This document shows, one piece after another, positions 1 through 10,700 of a DNA stretch of 64,000 nucleotides. The position numbers and the translations under genes are program-made. This stretch comes from Yamagishiella unicocca (lineage: Eukaryota; Chlorophyta; Chlorophyceae; Chlamydomonadales; Volvocaceae). The notes under the pieces were generated by a model that was given only the letters and a program-made list of their open reading frames with translations, ran no database searches and was not told the origin of the DNA. The first letter of the stretch is position 1. Each line of letters opens with the position of its first letter. The stretch lies in NCBI GenBank assembly GCA_003116995.1, contig BDSL01000030.1, forward strand, positions 744,001-808,000. The letters run 5' to 3'.

Positions 1-1
1 G

Positions 2-2188
2 CGCCGCGACCGGTGGCGGCTGCTGGACCTGCTGAACCCTCTGGAGCTGGCCAACGCCATGACCGCCTTCGCGATCTCCCGCCACGTCGACGAGCTGCTG
101 TACCTGCGAGCGCAGATCCGGGCTCGGCGGCTGCTCAAGGCCTCGAGCGTGCTGCGTCGGGAGGTGGCGGCGGCGGGGGGCGCCGCCGCCGGCGGCGCCG
201 CCGGCGCCGCGCTTCAGCGCGGCGACCCCGTCGCCTGCTGCGACATGTCCGCAGCAGCGGTCGTGAAGCTACTGTGGGCCTTCGTGGCGGTGGGGGCCCA
301 TGAGGCGCCGCTGCTGCGGGAGCTGGCCGGCCGGCTGCGGCAGCTGCTGCACCGGCTGGAGCCGCGCGACATCGCGGCGCTGGCGTGGGCGCTCGCCACC
401 GCGCGGCTGCCCGACTGTGACGATCTGATGGCAAGGGCAGTGCGCGCCGCCGCGCGCCACGCGCCGGCCTTCTCGCCGTCCGACCTGGCCACCATGGCCT
501 GGGCCGCAGCCAGTGTTGGGCTGCTGGACAGGAAGATGATGGAAGCGTGCGCGGCTGTCGTACTGGAGCCGCCGCCGCCGCCGCCGGCGTCGGGGAGGCG
601 CCAGCGGCGCAGCGAATCGGCTGGTGGTGATGAGGAGGAGGGCGAGCACGAGGGGGAAGCGAGGGTGGAGGGGAGGCGCGGAGCGCTGACGTACGGGCCG
701 CCGCAGGCGGCGCGGAGGCCTGGCGGCTTCGGAGCGCCTCCCGGTGTGCAGGTGTTGTCCGACGTGGCGTGGGCGCACTCGGCGCTGCGGCTGTACCATC
801 CGCGGCTGCTGGCTCGCACAGCGGACCTGGCGGCGGAGCTCCTAGCCCGCCCGCCCGCCGCCGCGGCGGCCGCAGGGCAAGCGTCGCTGGATCCGCATCC
901 GGATCTGGATCTGGATCTGGATCTGCACCACGTGGTGGCGCTGCTGGAGGCGCACGCCGCCTGGGCCGCCGCCTCGCGCGGCAGCGGCTGCTACCACGAC
1001 GGGCTGTTCCGCGCCGCCGCGCGGGTGCTGCTGCTGCGCCGCGACGAGCTGACGGGCGATGAGGTGGTGACGGTGACTTGGTGCTGCGCGGCAGTGCTGC
1101 GCGAGCTGACGCAGGGGCAGGACCCGGCAGCGCGGCGGGCAGCAGCGGCCGGCGGTGCGGCCGGGGCAGCAGCGGCCGGGGCAGCACCTGCCGGGGCAGC
1201 AGCGGCCGGGGCAGCACCTGCCGGGGCAGCAGCGGCCGGGGCAGCACCTGCCGGGGCAGCAGCGGCCGGGGCAGCACCTGCCGGGGCAGCAGCGGCCGGG
1301 GCAGCAGCGGCTGGCGGTGCGGCTGGCAGTGCAGTCGACAACCAGGAGGAGCACCCACAGCAACAACGGGAACAACGGGAGCAGCACCCGGTGCTGGAGC
1401 TGCTGGTGGCGCTGTCGGGGCTGCTGGCGTCCATGCGGCCCGACTCGTTCCTGCAACCCGAACTGGAGCAGCTGGCGCAAGCGCATGTCATGGCTACGGA
1501 TTACTGGGCAGCAGCGGCGGCGTCGGCGGGGGCGTCGGCGAGTCAGGCAGGGCCGCCACTGGTGCTGCCGGCGGCGCTGCAGGAGCGGGTGGCGGGCTCG
1601 TGGCAGGCCGCACCCGCGTTGTCGCTGCGGCGCGCGGTGGTAGAGGTGTGCACCGCACTGGATGAGATGGGATTCAGGGAGGTGCGGATCAATGCGCGGT
1701 CGGAGGACGGGCTGGTGCCGGTGGACGTGGGGGCCGTGCGGCCGCAGCCGCGGGACCCGACCCACGGGTCATGGTCCGCAGCTGGCGGGGGCGGAGGGGC
1801 TGCCGCCGCCGCGGCCGCGGCTACGATAGCAGCGGAGGGAGGCGGCGGCGGGGCGCGCTATGCGTTTCTGGTGGCGCCCCCCGAGCTGCATGCGGTGGGG
1901 CAGCAGGGGGTGTACTGGGGCCCGCTGGCCGTAAAAGCACGGCTGCTGCAGGAGCGTGGCTGGCACGTGGTGGTGGTGCCGGCGCTGGCGGCGGGAGGGG
2001 CTGCTGGTGGCGGAGGAGGAGCGGCGCCGGCGCCCGAGGACGCAGCCGACGGTGTGGATGCGGGTGCGGGCTCACGCCGGAACAGCGGGCGAGGTGGCGG
2101 CGGGTGGCAGGTGGCGAGGCGGACCCGCGAGCACGTGCGCGAGGTGCTGCGAGCTTCGCTCGGTGGCATCGTGGGCGCGGAGGGCTAG
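2..2188 (+). CDS. RAP-domain / octotricopeptide-like helical-repeat protein, 5' part outside the window
   Basis: The frame is open from base 2 to the TAG at 2186-2188, so this is the last exon (728 codons visible) of a gene that starts to the left. The N-terminal half carries degenerate helical repeats of the type seen in RAP/FASTK and OPR proteins: NPLELANAMTAFA, PRDIAALAWALA, SPSDLATMAWAAAS, LSDVAWAHSAL and GDEVVTVTWCCA. Near the C-terminus, WGPLAVKARLLQERGWHVVV (about 1918-1977) resembles the core of a RAP domain. Proteins of this kind usually bind organelle transcripts in chloroplast or mitochondrion; that role is inferred. Long Ala, Gly and Pro-rich insertions, including a 30-bp coding repeat, interrupt the helical part and the RAP region. 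The OPR versus general RAP assignment is open because the repeats are degenerate and the N-terminus, with any transit peptide, is missing. Confidence 0.72.
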   Translation, partial: RRDRWRLLDLLNPLELANAMTAFAISRHVDELLYLRAQIRARRLLKASSVLRREVAAAGGAAAGGAAGAALQRGDPVACCDMSAAAVVKLLWAFVAVGAHEAPLLRELAGRLRQLLHRLEPRDIAALAWALATARLPDCDDLMARAVRAAARHAPAFSPSDLATMAWAAASVGLLDRKMMEACAAVVLEPPPPPPASGRRQRRSESAGGDEEEGEHEGEARVEGRRGALTYGPPQAARRPGGFGAPPGVQVLSDVAWAHSALRLYHPRLLARTADLAAELLARPPAAAAAAGQASLDPHPDLDLDLDLHHVVALLEAHAAWAAASRGSGCYHDGLFRAAARVLLLRRDELTGDEVVTVTWCCAAVLRELTQGQDPAARRAAAAGGAAGAAAAGAAPAGAAAAGAAPAGAAAAGAAPAGAAAAGAAPAGAAAAGAAAAGGAAGSAVDNQEEHPQQQREQREQHPVLELLVALSGLLASMRPDSFLQPELEQLAQAHVMATDYWAAAAASAGASASQAGPPLVLPAALQERVAGSWQAAPALSLRRAVVEVCTALDEMGFREVRINARSEDGLVPVDVGAVRPQPRDPTHGSWSAAGGGGGAAAAAAAATIAAEGGGGGARYAFLVAPPELHAVGQQGVYWGPLAVKARLLQERGWHVVVVPALAAGGAAGGGGGAAPAPEDAADGVDAGAGSRRNSGRGGGGWQVARRTREHVREVLRASLGGIVGAEG
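1161..1305 (+). repeat. 30-bp coding minisatellite (Ala/Gly/Pro repeat)
   Basis: About four and a half copies of a 30-bp unit, with anchor copies at 1181, 1211, 1241 and 1271, lie inside the RAP-protein exon. The unit is a multiple of three, so each copy adds ten residues of the AAAGAAPAGA type and the frame stays open. It probably encodes a disordered linker between helical repeats. Copy number is likely to vary between strains; that is an inference. Confidence 0.9.
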
Positions 2189-2880
2189 CGGGGCAGCGGC
2201 GCGAGCGGTGTCGGCGGCGGACAGAGGACATGGGCGGTAGACAGCGGACATGGACATGGGCGGTGGGCACATCACTTGGGGTCGCAGTATGTTTGGTGCG
2301 GCGGCCCGCGGCCCCTCGGCGGTGCCTGCTGCCGAAGGGGAGCAGTGAGGGGAGCTTTTTTGCACAGCCTACGCGGGACCAGGTGCCAGGCGGTGCGGCC
2401 GGGCGTCTCAGCTCCTATGGCTTACGACGCCGCGGCGTGCACTGAGGCAGAGTCGCTGTGTGTGTGTGTTGGGGGGGTGTGGCATGAAGACCGGTTACAC
2501 GACGTAGGTATAATAGCTGGCGCATTGTCTTCGGACACATAGTTGCGGGCGCAGGCTTGAGCACTTTTGGCCCCAACACGTCTTGGAGTTGTGGGCTGGC
2601 GTGATGGCGTGGTGGGGGGGGGGTGGCGCGTTGCGGTGGCTGGCAATCGGTACGTTATTCTGCATCCATCCTCCTGGGGATCATCGGAGCCTATGTCGCC
2701 TGTGGCCCGCAAGAATCGGATACGAACACACACACATATAGCGTTAGTAGTGTTGCTCTAACTACCAACATAGTTCCCCTTATGAATGTACAACTATGTA
2801 GCGTAACCACAGCAGTCTGCCGGGTTTTGTTCCTCTCCCTCTCCTAACGTCGAGGCTCGAGGGGCGTTGCGTTGCGTTGA

Positions 2881-2932
2881 GCTGGTGCGAACACGCCTGC
2901 ACCAGCGGCGCGCTATGCCCAGGTGTTCGCAC
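2881..2932. repeat. Overlapping, mutually exclusive inverted repeats
   Basis: GCTGGTGC (2881-2888) pairs perfectly with GCACCAGC (2899-2906) around a 10-base loop. The overlapping segment GTGCGAACAC (from 2885) can instead pair with the downstream GTGTTCGCAC ending at 2932, with one unpaired base in the extended arm. The two hairpins share bases and cannot form together. Function unknown; it may lie in the long 3' UTR of the upstream gene. Confidence 0.6.
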
Positions 2933-3275
2933 AGCCCTCCGGGCAGCGTCTTTAGGCACACACAGGTTGCGAACATTAGGCATGAACAGGAATGCGAGGG
3001 AAGACCATAGCGATGGAACTCCATTAATGCCAGGCGAACCTCCCGGTGTCAGTGCGGCACGGAAACGCGGCTTTACAAGCCCACGGAAACGGGCCCGCGT
3101 CCTCGTGCCCGAGCCTTAAGATATACGACAACACGAGGATAACATATGCTGTGCCATAGAACCATACAGACGCTTTGCAGGGTATGCTTCGAATAGAACG
3201 AGCTCGTCCTGCCTCGCTCGTCCCGACACCACGAGATGCAGGGTCACGACGCTCTATTGCCGTGAATCGTACTTG

Positions 3276-3485
3276 CACCTGCGGCGCCATGTTCAGCCAG
3301 ACCTCTTAACTGCACTTGCTCCTACAACGCCATGTTCCGCCAGACCTCGCCAACTGCATCACACCACAGAACTGTAACGCACCTGCGGCGCCATGTTCAG
3401 CCAGACCTCTTAACTGCACTTGCTCCTGCAACGCCATGTTCAGCCAGACCTCGCCAACTGCATCACACCACAGAACTGTAACAAT
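3276..3485. repeat. 104-bp tandem duplication made of two related half-units
   Basis: Two near-identical copies lie head to tail with a 104-bp period. Each copy is itself two diverged halves of about 50 bp, both containing a GCCATGTTC...GCCAGACCTC core. Four related half-units therefore stand in a row. No coding frame of interest. The second copy differs by a few substitutions. Confidence 0.88.
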
Positions 3486-4261
3486 TACTACTACATCAGT
3501 GAATCGACAGAAAGCGCTGGCCCGAACAGCTGGACTGGACACTCGAGGTCGACAACGGGAGGCAAACATATACACGGTTTTGGTATAAGAGACACCCGTT
3601 TAATGGCAAGATGCCATGTTGGATGATACTTAGCACGGCAAAGAAGAACAAAGCAACTGCGACACGGCGGATACGAGAATCCTGGATCTGGCTACCTTAA
3701 GGCAAGATCATCATTAACGTCTTCGTACGGCATGCCTGAATCGGGGTGGCGGACGGGAACGCGCCATGCCGTCCTTTGACCCTTCCTAGGAATGTGTTCT
3801 GAACCCTCGTAGCCTCTTACGATTAGCCCTGGCACGCCATGGCTGTAATCATCGCATAGGCATCGCCATCATATGCATCAATGCCTCACTCCTAAGAACA
3901 ATATCCGAGCCGAGGACTGTACGACAGCGTCGGGCGGTTGCACGTAGCGCACCATTTCGCGCTCCGATGCCAGAGCCGCCCAACCCTGACGCCACCCCAT
4001 GACGTCTCGCGGCCACGCTACTCGTACCATTACTCGTACCACATGATTGCTCTACTGCTGCTGTAATTCATTTAAGAATAAGAGATTAGCGTACGAGGCA
4101 TGATTCCTAGACACATGGCGGCGGCCAGCATATGTACTCGGCCAACATGTACGCCGACCCCTAAACTTTCACACGGACACACCAGCTCAGCTCCAGGTAC
4201 CAAGGTATCCCAGCATCGGAGTGCGTGTGCTGACACCGCCACCCGACCGTTAGAACCGTTG

Positions 4262-5981
4262 TCATCGTTGCACCGCTTCAATTGCATAAGGCCGCACTAT
4301 CCGTGGGCAGGAAACGTAGACCTGTAGTAACTGGTCCGTGATCAGGTCCCGTTCCCATAGATCCGATTCACGTGTGATTGGCAGGTTGGCCAGCAACTGC
4401 ATGGCCCCCTTGTAGCTCAACACCACTCCCGTGTTCCGACTGTACGAGGTCCGCGCGTGCACCAGTTTTGGCGGGCATTGCGGCGTCCGCGCTCCCAGCA
4501 AGCCCAGGAGTGATGTCCACATGCCCCTGAGCCTGCAAAAGCTATCAGAGGAGTCCAGCGCCAGCAAGTCAAAGCAGGGGTCCACTTTAGGGAGGATGCT
4601 CTGCAGCCCCGCGATGGTTTCCGGCGTCACATAGGCGTCGTCCTGCGAGCACCACAGCGGGAGGGAGAGAGCGCACAAGGGTCGGCCGTTTGCACCAGAT
4701 GCCCCTCGGAGGCAACGGCTCTAGCACGAATACGCGATCGAGACGCTGTTAGGGTCGCGACTGGAGCTCAGCCGCACGCCACCGTCCTTCTGGCTATCGG
4801 AGCGCTGCGCGGACGCCGTCTACATAATCGGAATTAGGGCTTCTCGTGGACACACTCTGGGCTTCTTTCGGTAACTATTGGCGCCTCGCCCTGCCTCCGG
4901 ATTCCTTGGTCTCTTCGCGCTCAGTCTCCTTCGCGGCTCAGCACAGCATCTATAAAATACACATCCTTGACGGCTTAGCGGTGCGTCATCACACGCTCTA
5001 CCTTACAGAGCCCAAGACTATGGGAACGGGCCACCCGCTGCGCCCTACTGCACGAGCGGTGGCGCCTCGATCCACGCATAGAGGAGACCGCCCCTCCGAC
5101 GCAAGGACGTCAGGGGGTAGCTGGCGGGCTCCTGCCTGCCGAGCGGCTTTGGCGGACCCAGACGCAGCCATGTGGGCTTGCGCTCTTTCGGGGCTTAGGC
5201 CGCCGACATGCACCCTATGGCAGGCTCTTCCTACTTTCAGGGAACCGCGTTAAAAAGGGGGGACAGAGGCCCCTCACACCCCTTTCGCCGCGACAGGTCG
5301 GGATACAGCGCTTCGGCGGTCCGTCCGTTTCGGGCAGCAGGGTAGCTAGTTGGCCGTAGCTGGAGTCAGGCCCGGCTAGGCATGGAACATTTAGACTTTG
5401 ACACACTGTGGCACACACACCTCAAACATCAGCAGATGCCGGTTCGCCCGCTCTTTGGGTGGCACGCCTCGCCTCGCCATCTCCATCGTCCAATTCTGCC
5501 ACACCAGCGGATGTGAAGCTCCGGCGCCCAAGTATGACAGGCTGATGACCTGCTCATCCTCATCAAAGAGGGGTGCAGCAGCACTGACCCCCAGCCAGTA
5601 AAGGAGCCGGGTGAAGGCGCCCTGCGGCTTCGCGTGTGTCTCCGGTGCGACGATCCGTCGAGACACGAGATCCAGGATTTGGTCACGCGTGGCGTTGGTG
5701 GCCCAGAAGCCAGGAAAAGCTCTACAAGGCACGCCTGCTAGCAGCGGGCCGCCATTTTGCTGAAGCCATCGGCATAGTGCTGGCGCCAAGTCGCGACGCT
5801 CAGGGCTCCAGTAGGTGTGGATGACATAGATGTCCGTGATGACCGGCGCCCCGGTCCGTGAGGAGCAAGGAAGTTGTGATGGTCCCCCCAGATGCAGTGG
5901 TCGGCCGTTGTTCGATAGTAATATCGTGTATACCATTACCACTAACAAGCATAGCGGTATGACGGTCACAAGCATCCACAT
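4262..5981 (-). CDS. GT25-like glycosyltransferase, type II membrane protein (two exons)
   Basis: I join exon 1 5981-5421 and exon 2 4642-4262 (minus strand), giving 313 residues. The junction is phase 0: exon 1 ends in a Glu codon followed by GTGTGTG, and exon 2 follows CTCGCAG and opens with two Asp codons. Splicing therefore creates FEDDAYV, the acidic EDD motif of glycosyltransferase family 25. Residues 1-22 (from MWMLVTVIPLCLLVVMVY) form a signal anchor, as expected for a Golgi enzyme. Further family-like traits are IYVIHTYWSPERR early in the lumenal part, LGAGASHPLVW before the EDD, and YSRNTGVVLSYKGAMQLL after it. Donor and acceptor sugars are unknown. An in-frame upstream ATG at 6149 would add 56 residues; I prefer 5981 because it places the membrane anchor at the N-terminus. 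The 778-bp intron (4643-5420) holds nothing recognisable. GT25 is the best guess; another DXD-type family is possible. Confidence 0.6.
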
Positions 5982-7726
5982 CTCGCGAGCGGCTGCACGA
6001 GGGGAGCCTATATCGCGACTGTTTGGAGTGTTTCTGTGTCCTAATGACTGCAATCTTTGCGCGAAGGCACCAGAGCCTGCCACTGATAGTCCTACTTGCA
6101 CAACTGGACACTTGGCCGCTGACCTCGGGACTTCCTGTTTGGCACCCATTCTGCTTGGAAGGTATGTATTATTGTTATGCGTATAAGATGTTATCGAGGA
6201 TTGGATAAAACGTATACAATGCGCACAGCACGGAGCATGACAATGATGCGCGAAGCTACTAAAGCACCATTTGCCTCAGAATAATTCCATGCTAGGTGCG
6301 ACGTAGCTGATTCTTTCATTTATTATACATGTTGTATAGGAAGGGCCAGGCTCGCGTCGGGGACGGACGGTCCGCCGCTTCCTCTCCCACAGCCAGGCTG
6401 GCCTCCAGAACCAGCGGAACCGCAGATTTCAAATCGACACAGCATCATATAAAAATTCACATGCGTCTGGAATATTTGGGTCCTCCAACGTTCAACCATC
6501 CAACCATACTTCGAACGTTCAAGCAAATGTCAGACTGCCCAAAGTCAATGAGGTTGCGGCTGGCGCAATGTTATATCGCATTCATTAGATACGTTTCCGT
6601 CTTCCGCAGCTCAGCGATGCCTGCACTGCTGCGTCAACACCGGCGGCGGAAAGACAACATGTCTGTCCAGGCCGCCTGTGCCCCGGCAGACCGACCCCTC
6701 CGGCAAACATCAAGTCCAATGAGGAAATATACAGGACAACCAAAGCGAAGACTGGAACGGGTGGACGGGGTCAGTATAACCTCTGACTGACCCACGACGC
6801 CCAAATAAACAACAAAGTCCGAGGGCAAACGCAAAGTAAAGTAAATACGCTGTTACAACAAAAAGCCTGGAATGCCCATAGCCGGTGACCTCGGGTCGTC
6901 CTGATTGGCGCCATTCTGTACGGAAGGTAGTAACTACCGGTGTTGTTCAATGCGCGGTATCCTCTACACAGCATGTAGAGAATCTGGGTAAATGCAACAA
7001 GGCGAGGCGAAGCTGGGACCTGGGACGGCTGGGAGCGGGGAGATGGGTGGTGACAATGCACTAGGCGACTTGTGACTTTACCTTTGTAATGGTTTTCTGG
7101 TCGCTAAGGGGCCAGCGTTGCGCCAGGGTTCAGCTCAGCGACGGCGGGCGTTTCATGGCCAGCCTGCAGTCCTGCCTCCTCCCCTCGTGCTCCCGCACTT
7201 CCCTCCTCTCATCTTAGCCGTTGAGCCCAAATGTCATGTCCATTCACCACACGCAAGTTATCGCTCACATTACATCGGACGCAAGTTGGCCTGGGTAGGC
7301 CTGGACAGCAGCTGGCAACGGTTGGAAACTTCCGAGTCCCCGGACATGGCTCGTCGCCGTGCACCAACATTTTTGTACGAACCTGCGTCTAATCACCAGG
7401 AGCACGCCTTGCCATAACTCTCTACCTTTTATCCCAGTGGATATTACCAATGCAGGCTGCGGACACCCGCGTGCCGCCCTGGCACCCCCCCATCCGTGCG
7501 GGCCTGCCTTCTGAATCCCTTCAGTGGCGCGGCTGCAACCCCCTTTTCGCCTCGCTGCCGCACGACGAACCGAATACACCTCAGTCCCCACCCAACACGG
7601 GAGCCCCACGCCCGCTTTGAGACGCAGCCAGACGTTGGAGGAAAAAACATGTCAGGCATGGTAAATACATAAATTTCGGTGCGCCGCGCGCGCTCCCGCC
7701 CCATCCAACTCCCCTCCCGCCACCGC
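5982..7726. other. Intergenic region upstream of GT25-like gene and downstream of HAD gene
   Basis: No supported exon. It should contain the 5' region of the minus-strand glycosyltransferase and the 3' UTR of the minus-strand HAD gene. A minus-strand TGTAA (plus-strand ttaca at 7270-7274) about 450 bp beyond the HAD stop is a candidate polyadenylation signal. Confidence 0.5.
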
Positions 7727-10700
7727 TCAGGATGGCGGCGGTATCAGCGTGTACGAGCTCTCAAGCAGCTCCTGCAGCTCTGCCAGGCTGGACACCTGCA
7801 GGTGCAGGTGCCATAGTGGCGGGGGGGGGGGCAACACCGCAGGGGAGGAGGCATGGAGTGCTAGGCTCGGGGACCGTGCAGTGCGGAGCCGAAAGGGAGG
7901 GTTGCGAGGAAGAACCGTGGACGCGAAAAAAAGGGAGGGGGGAGCCGTCCACGGGAAAGCCGTGAGGGCGTGTGGCTATACAAGCTAGCGGTTTGTGAAC
8001 GTAAGCGTTTTTCCATATGATTCAAGACAGAAGAAAGGTCGAACCGCCCGTTGTTATGCAAAGCCTTGGCCGCATTACTTGGGAGGGATTGCGGACGACG
8101 TCCGACGGAGGAGGAGGTGTGTTGGGGAGGAAGCGCGTGGGTCGGCAGTTAAGAGGCGAGGAAAACCGACGAGGAAAAGGTTTGGCAGCTGGCCGGACCG
8201 GAGTGCATGGACTAAGCTGCGTCCCCGCTTAGCTGCTTCCCTGAACTAGCGGCCGGCAACCCCCCATCCTTGACTCCGGTACTCCTGAGGCGGCTGCAAA
8301 CCACCGTAACCCCCCTCACCCCGGCCCCCTCCCCACGGCCCCCTCACCCCCCTCACCCCAGTTCTCCAGCATGTCTCTCGAAACGTTTATTCTAACCGGT
8401 TTTTTCTCGCATCCACGGCTCTTCCTCAAAACCCCGGCCCCCTCAAAAACCCCTCACCCCGGCCTCAACCCGCCCCACCCCGGCCCCCTCACCTCACCCC
8501 ACCTCGCCTCACCAAACCCTTACCACGTGCGTGGGTCGCTGCTCCCCGCTAAAGCTGTTGGGGGTGCGGCGAGCGCCGCCGCCTTGGCCGTCGCCATCCA
8601 GGAACACGGTGATGGCGCCCGCGCGGTTGCCGCTTACCTGGCACCCCGCCAAAAGAGCGGCGTCCAGGGGCGTCCAGGGAAGGGGGGTGGGTAAAAGATA
8701 ATCCGCGGCGTCACAGGGAGGGGCGTCAGCTTGCATGAGGCGGTACGACTGCAGGGACGGCTTCTCGCGCAACACCACAAAGCAGCACCCTCCCTAGCCT
8801 TGAGCCTCCCCCCCCCCCGGCCAAACACCTCCTCGCGATGCACCCCGGGAACAGGTGGCCCCATCATCGTATCGTACATGATGACCCCCAGTCGGCATCC
8901 AGCACCCAAGGTGCCTGTGCCCCCAACTCATGCTAGAAGCCCCCAGTCGCCCGGGACACCCGCCGCCCCCACAAACACCCCCCCCTCCCCACCCACCCCA
9001 CCCACCCTACCACTGCGCTCATCGCTGCCAACCCCCTCACCACATCGTCCTTGAGGCTGTCTCCCACCATGAGCAACTGTCCGGGCGGCACCCCCCAGGA
9101 GGCGGCGATGTGCTGCAGCGCGGCGGGGCTGGGCCTGTGGGGGGCGCGCGGTCAACGAGGTCAGCGGAGCCATCCGTGGCTCTTGATCAGCAGGGCGCCT
9201 CGGCACCCGGGCCCGCTGGCCGGCAGGCAGGCGCTGCGGTGGCTGGGCGCGACAGCGCTGACATGCGGACCCACTCGGGCGGCGCAGCCTCAGGCGCGGG
9301 CTCAAAACCATCAACTCGCTGGTGCCTATCCCGCTGCCTCCATGGGTTTCTCCGCCGCACCACCCACCCTCCTGCCGCGTGCGATGTATCTTGTAGGGGG
9401 TTGCTGGATGGTTTCCCCCTCCGCTGCGGTTAAGCCCACCCGCGACGCTCCAACCTTTCCACAGATACACATACCACACTTCCGTAATGTTCTAGCGACC
9501 TACCGGTGAAGCGAAAACAAAACACCACGCAGGCGGCACGGACCCCCACATCGCCCCCGGTCACGCATCCACTTCTCCAACCCCGCCATGCCTGGCCGCG
9601 CACTTTCCACCAAGCCCTACGCCCTCCGGGGCCTTACTTGTACGGAAACTCGCACTCCCGTGTGATCGCGGGCGCGAACGGCAGCAGCCCCAGGAAGTCG
9701 TGGAAGTACTCCACACTGCGCCGCACGTTGCGCGTGATAAGGCCCCTGCGGCAGGAAGGACATGTACGGCAGGATGAACGGCACGACGGCGAACGTTGGC
9801 CTGCCGGGTATCGTAGAAGCCGGCAGCACTGCAGCAGCAAGTTTGTTGCAGGCTCGACCCGTCCAGCAGGCTTGCTGTCGATAGGGCCATACACGGTACA
9901 CGGACACAAACGACAAATGAATACCATTGGAAGCCCCGCCCCTGCAAACTGGAAAGCCTTCAGCAAAGCATTTGACCGGTGTTTGCTGCTTTCCCGGTAC
10001 CTTGCCGCCGCCCGGAGGCTACCGGACCCCAAACCCTGGTCCGCTGCTCCCGCTACCTGCCCTAACGGATGCCTCATTGCCCTCTGCCTGCTGAGCGCTG
10101 CCCGCCCCTTCGCCCAGCCCCCAAGGGCTGACCCACATGCTTTCCTTTACAAACCCTCTTAAGTGAATGCAACGGGATTCTCCATCCCCCCGCCCCCACC
10201 TGGGCAAACCCCTCCGGTCTAGGAAGGCACACAGCTCCAAGGCGCCCGGCATCAGAGCCATGTCGCGCAGCGCCTGCGGGGCAGGCGGCGGGCGGGGGGG
10301 CAAGGCAAGGGGGGGACGGAGGAAGCGGGCGTGGGAGGAGGGGGCCCCACACGGGGCCGCAGTTGCAAGGTTGCTGGCAGGGAGCAGGGGGGAACTTCAC
10401 AGGCGAAGGCCCCATTCGCCCCGACATCAGGGGTCAATCCAACGCCACGAAACACACGCATGCATGCTGCGCGGTGCCGCCACCACGCGCGTCCCGGGCC
10501 CTGCCTCAGTCGTGTCTGTACCGCAAATTCCTATTATACCCTACCTTATCGAAAGCCCAGACTCCCCCTCCCCCCCAAGCTGCCCAGCGCGCGCAGTCCG
10601 GTACCGAACCTGATCTTCTATCTCCGCAATTGCGGCATACGCCTGCTGCTGTGCTTCCTCCGGCCAGCGGTTGATGACGTCCAGGATGTCCCCCTGGTCG

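Larger units (their letters stand above)
2189..4261. other. Intergenic region between RAP-protein gene and GT25-like gene
   Basis: No exon I can support. It probably holds the 3' UTR of the RAP-protein gene and the downstream flank of the minus-strand glycosyltransferase. It contains a pair of competing inverted repeats (2881-2932) and a 104-bp tandem duplication (3276-3485), listed separately. A TGTAA motif, the usual chlamydomonad polyadenylation signal, occurs in each copy of the duplication near 3374 and 3478. Confidence 0.6.

Noticed and set aside
135..1358. A 407-residue open frame on the minus strand opposite the RAP-protein exon
   Set aside because: Composition is Arg/Pro/Ala only, with the repeat read in another frame. 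It is the expected shadow of a very GC-rich coding exon.
4846..5253. A 135-residue plus-strand open frame, with TATAAAA near 4951 upstream of part of it
   Set aside because: It lies inside the GT25-like intron, has no family resemblance, and the TATA-like word is downstream of the putative start.
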